A stretch of 64,000 bases of DNA from an uncultured Clostridia bacterium (GTDB lineage Bacteria > Bacillota > Clostridia > TANB77 > CAG-508): positions 33,802-97,801 of the forward strand of contig CAKOYB010000005.1 of assembly GCA_934130435.1 (NCBI GenBank), given 5' to 3'. Position 1 is the stretch's first letter, and each line of letters starts with the position of its first letter. The translations under genes were made by a program, and so were the position numbers. The notes below the pieces were generated by a model. The model made no database searches and was not told the origin of the DNA. It worked only from the letters and a program-made list of their open reading frames with translations. This document shows positions 1 to 8,862 of the stretch, piece after piece.

Positions 1-867
1 AATTCTTGCTTTTATACCTATTGGAATTACCGTCTTTGTTTCGCAATGTCCAAAATTATTTGATTTTATAATTGGAAAACTATATTCATCTCCAAGAACT
101 TCCTGTACTATTTCCTCTAAAGATACCTTGCTTTCGTGCTCATAATTTCCAAGCCACAATCCTTTTATTTGGTTGAAAACTCCATTTTGTTTCATGTAAT
201 ACAAAAAGTTATTAACTACTGCTGGTTCTGTTTCTATTCCTAATTCTTCTAGGAATAGTATCTTATCTTTAAAAGATATTGAATATTTTCCACATACTAA
301 TCCTCTTGTTAAAAATAAATTTCCTCCAACCAATTCTCCCTCTGCTATTCCTTCTTTTATTGTTTTATAGCCTGTCATTTCTTTGCCTATTTCAAGACTT
401 CCGTTTACAAATCTATTTATTGCTTCTTTATAACTGTAATCTGTTTCATCTGTTGCTATTGTCTTGAAGTTTGTTCCACTAAATGTTACCAGTCCTGTTT
501 TTTCATGTATTATATTAGTAAGTGATGTTATATCACTATATCCACATATAATCTTTGGATTTTGCCTTATTAAAATGTAATCTAAATATTCAAAAACCGA
601 ATTTGAATTATTTCCACCTTTAGCACACCAAATCATTTTCACAGCTTCATTCTTAAACATTTCATTTATATCTTCTGCTTTTTCTTTTGCTGTAGCTGTA
701 TATCCATATGTATTTGAGAATATGTTTTTAGAAAATAGCACTTTAAATCCATCTTGTTCTAGTATCTCTTTTGCTTTTTTTAATTCTTCTATATTTTCTC
801 CAACAACAGGATTGGACGGTGCAACAACTCCTATTGTATCTCCTGTTTTTATCGAACTAGGTATCAT
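1..867 (-). CDS. LD-carboxypeptidase (peptidase S66), C-terminus cut by window edge
   Basis: The frame is open from an ATG at 867 to the left edge (289 codons) with no stop, so the C-terminus is missing. It reads as an S66 serine peptidase of the LdcA/MccF family, which removes the terminal D-alanine from cytoplasmic murein tetrapeptides during wall recycling or cleaves microcin-like conjugates. The nucleophile serine is visible in GYSDIT. A downstream LFLEE segment should carry the catalytic Glu, and FGHCETKTVIPIG the catalytic His. GGAGGA precedes the ATG. It is last in the rnhB-addB-pgeF-ldc run. Whether the substrate is murein or a conjugate cannot be decided from the sequence. Confidence 0.88.
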   Translation of the reverse strand, partial: MIPSSIKTGDTIGVVAPSNPVVGENIEELKKAKEILEQDGFKVLFSKNIFSNTYGYTATAKEKAEDINEMFKNEAVKMIWCAKGGNNSNSVFEYLDYILIRQNPKIICGYSDITSLTNIIHEKTGLVTFSGTNFKTIATDETDYSYKEAINRFVNGSLEIGKEMTGYKTIKEGIAEGELVGGNLFLTRGLVCGKYSISFKDKILFLEELGIETEPAVVNNFLYYMKQNGVFNQIKGLWLGNYEHESKVSLEEIVQEVLGDEYSFPIIKSNNFGHCETKTVIPIGIKARI

Positions 868-885
868 ATATTTCCTCCATATTAA

Positions 886-1692
886 TTAACTATTTAACTT
901 AATTAATGCAATACTCCTTCCAGATTTTTCTTTTTCTGCTCTAAAAGAATGACAAATGTCACTATCGCAAACTGTACAAATTTTACTATCTATTATGTTA
1001 CTTTCCTTTAATCCAGCACTTAGTAAATTTTCAGTGTTTATTCCTAAAGTATCAATATGATATTTATTTTCTTTTTTATAAATATATTTTTCAATATTTT
1101 TTAAATTTCTAAACTTATTATAGAACATATCTTTAACATCATTTTCAACTTCAAAATGGCACTTTCTTATATGTGGACCTATACAGCAAATTATATCTTC
1201 TGGTTTGCATTCAAACTCTTTTGTTAGTTTTTCTACTGTTCGTATGCAGATTTCTTTATATGTTCCCTTCCATCCCGAATGTGTATTTGCAATAACATTT
1301 TTTACTGGATCATAAAATATTAGTGGTGTGCAGTCTGCAAAACATAATATTAATGCCTTATTAGGTAAATTTGTAACCACTCCATCTATATCATTAAATT
1401 TTGGATTATATATTCCTTCATCTCCTTCATGTATTGCTGCAACAGAATCTGTATGTGTCTGTTTTGGTCTGCATAATTCATTATAATTAATTTTAAGTTC
1501 ATTACATATTCGTTTATATGAATCATCAACCATTGATTTTCTTTCTTGATAATTATCAAATCCGGCAAAATCAAGTGGTTTAAGTGTAAAACAGTGTGTT
1601 ATGTTTTTATAATTTAACAATTTTCTAAATTGAATATACTCAATATTATCGTTTTTTACATGGATAATATTTTCATTTGATAAATCTTTCAT
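886..1692 (-). CDS. pgeF: Peptidoglycan editing factor PgeF / YfiH multicopper-oxidase-like purine nucleoside hydrolase
   Basis: A 268-residue protein of the YfiH/DUF152 (Cu-oxidase_4) family. Members are cytoplasmic and have been linked to purine nucleoside phosphorolysis and to removing wrongly built UDP-MurNAc-peptides. The metal ligands fit the family: His80 in KQTHTDS, Cys121 in FADCTP and His138 in NTHSGWKG, with the usual 17-residue Cys-to-His spacing. GGAG lies five bases ahead of the ATG. It begins 10 bases after addB ends and finishes 18 bases before the LD-carboxypeptidase starts, so the three genes are probably co-transcribed. A neighbouring wall-recycling peptidase suits the peptidoglycan-editing role. 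Confidence 0.9.
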   Translation of the reverse strand: MKDLSNENIIHVKNDNIEYIQFRKLLNYKNITHCFTLKPLDFAGFDNYQERKSMVDDSYKRICNELKINYNELCRPKQTHTDSVAAIHEGDEGIYNPKFNDIDGVVTNLPNKALILCFADCTPLIFYDPVKNVIANTHSGWKGTYKEICIRTVEKLTKEFECKPEDIICCIGPHIRKCHFEVENDVKDMFYNKFRNLKNIEKYIYKKENKYHIDTLGINTENLLSAGLKESNIIDSKICTVCDSDICHSFRAEKEKSGRSIALIKLNS

Positions 1693-1702
1693 AAGAACTC
1701 CT

Positions 1703-4700
1703 TTATTCTTTTAGTTTTTCAATAATTTCGTCTTTTTTTAAATTTGGAACATAATTATAATTATTTCCACACATGTTCGGATTAAACTGACATATTGATT
1801 TATATTTGCAATATTCACAAGGACTTTGTTTTGTCTTAGAAATATACACAGGTTTTTGTTTTATATTTCCATCTAATATTTCTTTTGTAATTTGTTTTAA
1901 AATATTTTTTACTTGTTTTTGTAGAATTTTAAATTCGCTTTTATCTAAACTATTAGATTTCGATTTGCTAATATTTCCTTCTTTTTCAATATATACAGGA
2001 AGTAACTCTGATTTTCCACTCTTTAAAGTATTATCCATCATTTTCACTACTTTAACATCACCTAGCACTATTCCATTCATCTTAAAGTTGCTCTTGATTT
2101 CTTGTTCTAATTCTTCTGAAGTCATATTTTTATTTTTGGATTTTATTACTGGCTCAATTAAATTAAAATATAGTATTCCTGCTGGTTCAACTTTTTCATT
2201 TTCTGTTATAGCATCTAAATAAGTTAACAACTGTATTTGAATTCCAGCCATAACTTGATTTAAATCTATATTTTTAATTGAAGATTTATAGTCTATTATT
2301 CTAATAAACTTTTCTTCCTCATTTTCGGCTATGTCAACTCTATCTATTTTTCCTATAATTTCTATTTTTCTTTTATTATCTAATTTAATTTCAATGGGTT
2401 CATATTGTTTGCCAGTTCCAAATTCCACTTCATTGCCAAAAATTTTAAAATCACTATTCTTTATTGTAGTAATTATATATTTTATTGATGTAAACAAAAC
2501 TTTTTTCAACCTATTTGTCAAAACCACATATTTAGGGCTACTAGTAAATATATAATTTTTATTATTTGATAGTTTTTCATTAACTATAAAATTTAAAATT
2601 TCTTTTATTTTTGTTTCTTCAATTAGTTTTATATCTAAATTATTGTCGTTTATGTATTCAAAGAATTCATCTATTACTTCGTGCATAAAGTTTCCTGTAT
2701 CTAATGTTTCAATTTTATAATCTGTTCTATCTGATAACTTTAATATGTATTTTACAAAGAAAGAAAATGGACATCTTCTATATGTTTCAAGTTTTGATAT
2801 ACTTGTTTTTATTTCATTTCCATATATTTTTTCGATATTTTCTATTTGAATGTCTTGTGCAATATTATTATAATACATTCCTTCTATAGAATTTGCTAAT
2901 TTTTCTTTATATTCTTCATCATTCAAAAAAATATTAAATAATTCAAGCCATACTTTGTCTATATCTTTTCCATCAACAATCTCCCTTAGTTTTAACAACA
3001 TTTCATTAAAAACTGCTTTTTTATTAGATATGTATATTTTTTCCTCAACTATATCACTATCTTCTTTTAAATTAGGAAATAATCTATTTATTTTATTTAG
3101 CAAATTAGATTTTCTTAATCCTTTACCATTTATGTCTGATGATGAATAAGTTAGAAACAACTTTTCTTCAGCTGTTGTAAATGCTTTATATATGTTAAAA
3201 TTTTCATCATATATTTGTTCTTGCACTGTTTTTGCAAGTTCAAGACCTTTTGTTTTTAGTAGTTCTCTTTCTGAATCATCAATAAATCCTTCATTTTTAT
3301 TAATGCTAGGAAATTTTCCATCATTTAGTCCTATAATAAATACTACTTTCTTTTTTGAACTTCTAGATCTATCAATATTTCCAACAATAACTTCATCTAA
3401 TGTTGCAGGAATTTTTCCTAATGATGTACTATTTAATCCAACTTTCAATAAATCTGAATACTTTTCAAAACTAGCTTTTTCATTTTTTAGTGTGCTTGCC
3501 AATTCATCCAAAACATCTATTAATACATTCCAGCTTGTTCTATATGTATTGGAAAGCTCAACCTGTCCATTATTTTCTAACGTATTTGCTTTTTCTTCTA
3601 ATATTTGATCTATATTATTTTCTATTAGAAAATTGTATATTTCTTTTGTTATTTTCTCAATTGTTTTATCTGTATCAATACTATTCTTTAGTTTTATTAA
3701 TGGAAACACTATTTGTTTTCTTATTCTATTTAATTCATTGTATTCCGCTTCTTTCAAGTTTCCCATATCAAAGTCATTTGAATATTTTTTGTATCCTCTT
3801 ATATTCCACAAATTACAGTAACTTTGAAATTTAAATATTTCTTCTTTTGATAGCTTAATAAAGCCTGTTTTTGCATAATTAATTACAGATTCTTGAGACC
3901 ATCCCTTAGCAAATATATCTAATATTGATACAACATATTTTATTAATGGATTTTGATTTAAATTCTTGCTTTCATCAATAAAAACAGGTATATCATATTG
4001 TTCAAAAATTACACTTATTAAATTTGAATAATTATCTAAATCATTAGTAATAACTGAAATATCCTTGTAACGATAATTGCTGTTTTTTACTAAAGTAATT
4101 ATATTTTTAGCCACATATTCAATTTCTGAATAAGGATTAATCGCTAAAAATACTTTTATATTTTCATTTTCTTGATTATAGTTTTTAAATGATTTGCTAT
4201 ACATGTTTTGTTCCAAAAACTTTAGTTCATCATTTTTAAATCTAAAAGTATTTTTTAATTCTATATTCTTCTGTATTGTAATATTATTTTTCTTAGCTAT
4301 ATCTAAAATTTTATTTACAGCAATCTTATTGGGATAAAAAACATCTATATCTGGATTTGAATTATCTAGTAAATCATCTGTGCAAATTGAAATGTTTACT
4401 TTTTTGGCAATTTGCATTAATTTTTCTATTATAAGTAATTCTTGTTTTGTAAATCCAGAAAATTCATCTATGTATATAATTGAATTATTAAAAATACTAG
4501 TTTTATCTATGTTATTGTATAAAATTGTTAGCAAGTCATTTTCGTCAATATAATTTTCTGAAATCAATTTATTAAATTCTTTATACAATATTAAAATATC
4601 ATTTAGTTTAGATTGTAAGTACTTGTCCTCTAGGTTTTTCTGAGTTTTTTCTAAACTTTCTTCTGTTATACTATGTTTTTTTAGCTCTGATATAGCTCTT

Positions 4701-5053
4701 GAAATTGTATCCATGTTCTTTGGCGTTTTTCCTAAGAAAGTTAGTTTTTCTTTTTGCTTATCCAAAGCTTCATATAACAATATTGATCTTCCACTTTCAG
4801 TTAAGCTCTTTTTATAGTTTCCTTGAATTTCACTAATAATTCTAAATGCCATCCTATTAAATGTTAAAACTTCGGCATTAATAACTGCTTTTGTTTTTAC
4901 TTCTGACATTAAATGTTGTTCTGCTGAAAATGAAAATTGTTCTGGAGTAATAATAAAAATTTTTTCTTCTTTTTCTAATATCTGAGCTATCTCTTTAAAA
5001 CAAAAACTAGTTTTTCCTGTTCCAGCTCTTCCATATATAAGTCTTAGTTCCAT
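1703..5053 (-). CDS. addB: AddAB helicase-nuclease subunit AddB
   Basis: A protein of about 1,116 residues, the usual AddB size. AddB pairs with AddA to process double-strand breaks to Chi-type sites for RecA. A Walker A motif (GRAGTGKT) lies at about residues 8-15. The C-terminal RecB-type nuclease domain shows GKIDRVD and IDYKSS. The AddB iron-sulphur cysteines are present as RRCPF and, near the end, a C-x2-C-x5-C run followed by another Cys. I chose ATG 5053 over an upstream GTG at 5059 because AGAGG sits five bases before the ATG and directly abuts the GTG. No addA lies next to it in this window; it may lie beyond the left edge or elsewhere. Confidence 0.92.
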   Translation of the reverse strand: MELRLIYGRAGTGKTSFCFKEIAQILEKEEKIFIITPEQFSFSAEQHLMSEVKTKAVINAEVLTFNRMAFRIISEIQGNYKKSLTESGRSILLYEALDKQKEKLTFLGKTPKNMDTISRAISELKKHSITEESLEKTQKNLEDKYLQSKLNDILILYKEFNKLISENYIDENDLLTILYNNIDKTSIFNNSIIYIDEFSGFTKQELLIIEKLMQIAKKVNISICTDDLLDNSNPDIDVFYPNKIAVNKILDIAKKNNITIQKNIELKNTFRFKNDELKFLEQNMYSKSFKNYNQENENIKVFLAINPYSEIEYVAKNIITLVKNSNYRYKDISVITNDLDNYSNLISVIFEQYDIPVFIDESKNLNQNPLIKYVVSILDIFAKGWSQESVINYAKTGFIKLSKEEIFKFQSYCNLWNIRGYKKYSNDFDMGNLKEAEYNELNRIRKQIVFPLIKLKNSIDTDKTIEKITKEIYNFLIENNIDQILEEKANTLENNGQVELSNTYRTSWNVLIDVLDELASTLKNEKASFEKYSDLLKVGLNSTSLGKIPATLDEVIVGNIDRSRSSKKKVVFIIGLNDGKFPSINKNEGFIDDSERELLKTKGLELAKTVQEQIYDENFNIYKAFTTAEEKLFLTYSSSDINGKGLRKSNLLNKINRLFPNLKEDSDIVEEKIYISNKKAVFNEMLLKLREIVDGKDIDKVWLELFNIFLNDEEYKEKLANSIEGMYYNNIAQDIQIENIEKIYGNEIKTSISKLETYRRCPFSFFVKYILKLSDRTDYKIETLDTGNFMHEVIDEFFEYINDNNLDIKLIEETKIKEILNFIVNEKLSNNKNYIFTSSPKYVVLTNRLKKVLFTSIKYIITTIKNSDFKIFGNEVEFGTGKQYEPIEIKLDNKRKIEIIGKIDRVDIAENEEEKFIRIIDYKSSIKNIDLNQVMAGIQIQLLTYLDAITENEKVEPAGILYFNLIEPVIKSKNKNMTSEELEQEIKSNFKMNGIVLGDVKVVKMMDNTLKSGKSELLPVYIEKEGNISKSKSNSLDKSEFKILQKQVKNILKQITKEILDGNIKQKPVYISKTKQSPCEYCKYKSICQFNPNMCGNNYNYVPNLKKDEIIEKLKE

Positions 5054-5061
5054 TGGCACCT

Positions 5062-5691
5062 CTATACTATATTTTTAATAAAAGATTTTCTATGCAATTC
5101 ACATGGTCCATTTTCTCTTATTGCTGCCATATGTGCTGCAGTTCCATACCCCTTATGTCCTGCAAACCCATATTGTGGATATACTTCATCCCACTTTCTC
5201 ATAATTCTATCTCTAGTAACTTTTGCAATTATTGATGCTGCAGCTATAGAATAGCACTTTGCATCTCCTTTTATAATTGACTGATACTTTATTCCTAAGG
5301 TATTAATATCTTTTAATGCATCAACTAATATTAAATCTGGTTTTTGAGATAGCTTTAAAAGTGATGTTGTTAAGCCTTCTTTGGTTGCATTCAAAATATT
5401 TATTTCATCAATTCTTTTTTCATCTATAATTCCTACTCCCCAAGATATTGCATTATTAATTATTTCTTCATACAGCCTTTCTCTCTTTTTTTCTGAGACT
5501 TTTTTAGAATCATTTACACCTTCTATCATTGAATCTTTTGGCATAATAACACTTGCTACAACAACTGGTCCTGCAAGTGGTCCCCTTCCTGCCTCATCTA
5601 TTCCGCATATATATTTAACATCTTCGTTATATAAACTATTTTCAATACTTTTTAAATTATTTAATCTTTCTATTTCTTTTTCTTTCATCAT
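5062..5691 (-). CDS. rnhB: Ribonuclease HII
   Basis: A type 2 RNase H that cuts RNA in RNA-DNA hybrids and removes misincorporated ribonucleotides. The signature GIDEAGRGPLAGPVV gives the first catalytic Asp-Glu pair. An Asp in LILVDALK and the segment around AAASIIAKVTRDR complete the active-site region. The C-terminal GYGTAAHMAAI stretch is also typical. A TTG at 5703 could open the frame earlier, but GGAGAAG is correctly placed only for the ATG at 5691, so I start there. The gene ends eight bases before addB starts. A repeat box shared with the pilin-like leaders lies about 100 bases upstream (5750-5815). Confidence 0.93.
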   Translation of the reverse strand: MMKEKEIERLNNLKSIENSLYNEDVKYICGIDEAGRGPLAGPVVVASVIMPKDSMIEGVNDSKKVSEKKRERLYEEIINNAISWGVGIIDEKRIDEINILNATKEGLTTSLLKLSQKPDLILVDALKDINTLGIKYQSIIKGDAKCYSIAAASIIAKVTRDRIMRKWDEVYPQYGFAGHKGYGTAAHMAAIRENGPCELHRKSFIKNIV

Positions 5692-5749
5692 TTTCTTCTC
5701 CAATTGTTAGTATTTTATCACATATATTTTTAAAATACTATACTTTTAT

Positions 5750-5815
5750 TGCTTTATATAAAATTTAAAAATACCAATTATAACTTTATCTAGCCTAACC
5801 TTTGTATATTTTTCA
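5750..5815 (-). repeat. Box shared with pilin-like leaders (copy 1, upstream of rnhB)
   Basis: A TTTATATAAAATTTAAA stretch is followed after a variable spacer by TTATCTAGCCTAACC and TTTGTATATTTTT (plus-strand reading). The same order occurs upstream of all three pilin-like leaders. Here it lies ahead of minus-strand rnhB. The spacer between the two halves differs among copies, so it is not a fixed -35/-10 pair. It could be an operator or part of a dispersed repeat. Confidence 0.55.
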
Positions 5816-5926
5816 GAAAATTATACTATGCCAATTTTATCTGTAACCATTTTTTTATGTTCTGAATAATATATAGCATATACAAAAGAACATAGACTTA
5901 AGAGTTCACATAGGGAGGTCTGTTAT

Positions 5927-6031
5927 ATGGGAAATTGTTGTGGTTGTAATAGTGAAATCTTATGGTTCATTATTCTTTTCATACTACTTTTCTGTTGCGG
6001 ATGTGGCAATAGATGCTGCTGTAATAATTAG
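5927..6031 (+). CDS. Small Cys-rich single-span membrane peptide 1
   Basis: A 34-residue ORF with a strong GGGAGG ribosome site seven bases ahead of its ATG. The order is a short Cys/Gly head (NCCGCN), a hydrophobic span of about 12 residues starting ILWFII, then a Cys-rich tail with CCGCG and CCC. Nine of 34 residues are Cys. Tiny Gly/Cys-hydrophobic peptides of this shape are known in Firmicutes (for example the YjcZ-type sporulation peptides), but I cannot assign a family. Together with the next ORF and a shared terminator it forms a two-gene unit. A spore or membrane-stress role would be a guess. Confidence 0.7.
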   Translation: MGNCCGCNSEILWFIILFILLFCCGCGNRCCCNN

Positions 6032-6086
6032 TTACCCTAATTCAGAAAAAATGTACATTTAATTGTTGAAAGGAGGGAATTTAGCT

Positions 6087-6209
6087 ATGCCAGAAAACAG
6101 AGGATGCGGATGTGGCGGTTTCGGTTTTGGTGGAGATTGCTGCTGGATAATCATATTAATAATAATTCTTTGCTGTTGCTGTGGTAACAACAATGGATGT
6201 GGTTGCTAA
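6087..6209 (+). CDS. Small Cys-rich single-span membrane peptide 2
   Basis: A 40-residue ORF with a near-perfect AAAGGAGGG ribosome site. A Gly/Cys head (GCGCGGFGFGG) leads into CCW and a run of Ile/Leu long enough for part of a membrane span. It ends in CCCC and a GCGC tail. It lies 55 bases after peptide 1, has the same architecture and is followed directly by a rho-independent terminator, so the two are probably co-expressed. The cysteines could bind metal, form disulphides or carry lipid; nothing in the sequence decides this. Confidence 0.7.
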   Translation: MPENRGCGCGGFGFGGDCCWIIILIIILCCCCGNNNGCGC

Positions 6210-6221
6210 TAAGTTTTAAAT

Positions 6222-6258
6222 AAAAACTGCAGTAAACTAATTGTTTACTGCAGTTTTT
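6222..6258 (+). terminator. Rho-independent terminator of the Cys-rich peptide pair
   Basis: A perfect 14-bp inverted repeat (arms 6224-6237 and 6243-6256, core AACTGCAGTAAAC) has a five-base loop and runs into TTTTTTATA. It lies 13 bases after the stop of peptide 2. Confidence 0.9.
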
Positions 6259-6285
6259 TATATAGTAGAAAATCTCTTATCCATT

Positions 6286-6325
6286 CGGAAACTCAAATTG
6301 GCGAAAACAAGGGGCGACTAAAGTC
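6286..6325 (-). repeat. 40-bp intergenic repeat, copy 1
   Basis: Read on the minus strand it contains GACTTTAGTC, then TTGTTTTCGCCAATTTGAG and TTTCCG. The same 40-base string recurs with several substitutions at 51205-51244 on the plus strand. A small palindrome (GCGACTAAAGTCGC) overlaps one end. It sits just after the stop of the GT39-like gene. Confidence 0.55.
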
Positions 6326-6346
6326 GCTTTGTTCTAATCTGATATT

Positions 6347-7801
6347 TCATTTTTTCTCTACTAAAGTTATATTATAAATATAGTTATGATATGCGGTATT
6401 AAAACTTTCTGTGCTAACACGTTCATATTCGCTATTGTCAAATAATTCGCTAAAGAATCCATTGTCTTGAGAATCAATTATCCATACTCTTCCTGTACAA
6501 TATTTTAAAAATTCGGTTGTAGTCCATGTTTCCATCTGTGGAGCCCATACCTTGTATGCTTCTTTTACCCCCCAATCTTCTTTATTATAAAAATATTGCT
6601 TATTATTTAAGAAATTTGCTGCAAAAATCGAACCATTTCCTATGTTGCTGTATACCAGTACATCATCCTTTTCTATTTTTTCTTTTAAATATTTTATTTG
6701 CTCTCCATTTTCTTTCGCATAGTTTTGCCTGATTTGAATTATATTATTAAAAACTGCTAATATAACTGTAATAGTTAAAATTATATTTAATATCAGTTTA
6801 TTATTAGATTTTGCAAGTATATTGCTAACTGCAAAAATATATAAACCTGTTATAACAAATAAATATCTATAATACAAAATTGAGCTCTTTAATATTAAAG
6901 TAATTATAAGTGCGGCTATTATTACCGTAAAATATATAACTATTGATATTATAGCAATTTTAAACTCTTCTTTGTTTTTGTTTCTTTTTAAAATAATTGC
7001 TAAATAAATAAACAATAACAAATTTACTCCAAAACCTATAGCTAAAATTGGGACAGAATTTAAAGTTCCATTCATTTGGCAACCAATTAACTCAAATAAG
7101 GTTTGTGGGAATTCAAATCCAATCCAAAATCCTTTTGAAACATGTTCCATCTGTTCAAGTAATGATAGTACCCATGGTATATATGCAATTATTTGCATTA
7201 TTCCAAAACCAATTATTAATTTTATTTCTTTTGTTTTTTTATTTTTTATAAAATAAATAAGTAAAAATAAATTTATAATTCCTGCTGCCATTAGTCCATA
7301 GTAATGTATATATAAACTTGCTAAACTAGATATTACAAATATAGCCCAATTTTTGATTGTGCTCTCACCTTTATAAATTCTATAAGAATATATTGCTAAA
7401 ATTGTAACTATTAGCAATGCCCATGAATACATTCTAATTTCATTTGCATACACTGCCATCATTGGTAAGAAATATGTAAAAAACGAAAATAATATTCCAG
7501 TTTTCTCTCCAAAATCTTTTCTAATATGTGTATATCCAAGTATTCCTAATAAAATTATAGCCATCGCCGAAAATATTCTATATGCCATTACTGACCCATT
7601 TGTTAATATACAAACAATTCTTAGCATCCAATAATATAATACTGGATGTACATCATGACCACCAACTTTCCATATATCAATAAGGTTTTGATTTGCAATG
7701 CCTACTGAATATGCTTCATCAAACCATATATTTGAATGAAAAATGCTTAATAATATAAAAATACTTCCTAAAAAAATTAACAATATGTGCTTTTTCTTCA
7801 T
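6347..7801 (-). CDS. GT39-type polytopic glycosyltransferase (ArnT/PMT-like)
   Basis: A 484-residue polytopic membrane protein. The N-terminal loop after the first span holds FDEAYSV, the acidic pair typical of GT-C enzymes that use a polyprenyl-phosphate sugar, followed by HDVHPVLYYW. About ten to eleven hydrophobic spans follow, and the C-terminal 100 residues are soluble. It probably moves a sugar from a lipid carrier onto a wall polymer, lipid or protein at the outer membrane face; the acceptor is unknown. It overlaps the acyltransferase gene by four bases (ATGA), so the two are translationally coupled. Confidence 0.78.
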   Translation of the reverse strand: MKKKHILLIFLGSIFILLSIFHSNIWFDEAYSVGIANQNLIDIWKVGGHDVHPVLYYWMLRIVCILTNGSVMAYRIFSAMAIILLGILGYTHIRKDFGEKTGILFSFFTYFLPMMAVYANEIRMYSWALLIVTILAIYSYRIYKGESTIKNWAIFVISSLASLYIHYYGLMAAGIINLFLLIYFIKNKKTKEIKLIIGFGIMQIIAYIPWVLSLLEQMEHVSKGFWIGFEFPQTLFELIGCQMNGTLNSVPILAIGFGVNLLLFIYLAIILKRNKNKEEFKIAIISIVIYFTVIIAALIITLILKSSILYYRYLFVITGLYIFAVSNILAKSNNKLILNIILTITVILAVFNNIIQIRQNYAKENGEQIKYLKEKIEKDDVLVYSNIGNGSIFAANFLNNKQYFYNKEDWGVKEAYKVWAPQMETWTTTEFLKYCTGRVWIIDSQDNGFFSELFDNSEYERVSTESFNTAYHNYIYNITLVEKK

Positions 7802-8847
7802 TCTTTTTCTCCTTCTTTCACAATGTTTTTGTTAAATACAAGTGTTACTATCTTTTTATATAGTTTATTTTCTATTAAATAATTTATAATCATTGATATA
7901 ATTAAATCTATTACTAGTAAAACAATAAAAGTAATTATCTCTAGTATATATAGGTTTTCTACAGAAAAGATTCTTTGTATGTTCATTACCAGTTGTTCTC
8001 CAATTAATGTGTTAATTAACCCATGTACTACAAAGATAGAATAGCTCGATTTTTTTATTGTTTTAAGCCTATTACAGTTAAATATTTTTTCTAGTATAGG
8101 TAAGCAATATATAGAAATTATACTAATGGCACAAGCGATTGCACATCTTAAATACAATTTATTGCTTTCAGTTCCAATAGGTAAATACCATATTAAAGGA
8201 ATTAATATTAAAATGTAAACATATTTGAAAATATGTCTTTCTTTTAGGTATTCACATATAGCATAAGTTAATGCACCAATTAGAATAGCCATTACCCAGA
8301 TCTTTTCCATTTTATATAAAATTGGCAACATTAGTACAAAAATAATCGCTTGGATCTTTTTGTTTGGTATTATATCTAATATAATTCCTATTAATATATT
8401 TCCAATAAAAAGCTCTCCAATACAGTATAGATGATCATTTATTGTTATGCTTCCAGGATATAATATACCTAACAAATAATCATGTAATGAATAATTATAT
8501 CCTGTGATTTTCCTTATTACAACAAATATTGTATTAACAAAAATTATTGGCAACATTAATCTAATATATCTTTTGAAGATAAATGAGCTAAAATCAACTT
8601 TTCTATCTCTAAACTTCATTGTGGTTAAAAATCCACTAATTATACACATCATCGCAACTGCATACTTTCCTTTAAACCCAGAAAGTAAATAATATGTCCA
8701 TAAACTTTTGTTGTAAAAAAAACTATCTAAGATATTTTTTTCCATAATTTTTCCAAACACTTGATAATTAAAATGTGCAAAAACTATAAATATCACTGCC
8801 ATAAACCTTAGCGTATTTAAATACTCCAATTGTTTTTTCTTTTCCAT
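7798..8847 (-). CDS. Membrane acyltransferase, acyltransferase-3 family
   Basis: A 349-residue protein with about ten predicted membrane spans. The N-terminus has LRFMAVIFIVFAHFNY, where the Arg and the His follow the acyltransferase-3 pattern (R-x10-H). A late VVHG motif is also typical. These enzymes transfer acetyl or other acyl groups to extracytoplasmic sugars. No SGNH domain is attached. With the GT39-like gene downstream (four-base overlap) and the PF06541-like gene 15 bases upstream it forms a three-gene envelope-modification unit. The substrate is not inferable. Confidence 0.82.
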   Translation of the reverse strand: MEKKKQLEYLNTLRFMAVIFIVFAHFNYQVFGKIMEKNILDSFFYNKSLWTYYLLSGFKGKYAVAMMCIISGFLTTMKFRDRKVDFSSFIFKRYIRLMLPIIFVNTIFVVIRKITGYNYSLHDYLLGILYPGSITINDHLYCIGELFIGNILIGIILDIIPNKKIQAIIFVLMLPILYKMEKIWVMAILIGALTYAICEYLKERHIFKYVYILILIPLIWYLPIGTESNKLYLRCAIACAISIISIYCLPILEKIFNCNRLKTIKKSSYSIFVVHGLINTLIGEQLVMNIQRIFSVENLYILEIITFIVLLVIDLIISMIINYLIENKLYKKIVTLVFNKNIVKEGEKE

Positions 8848-8862
8848 TTTTTCTCCCAGCTA

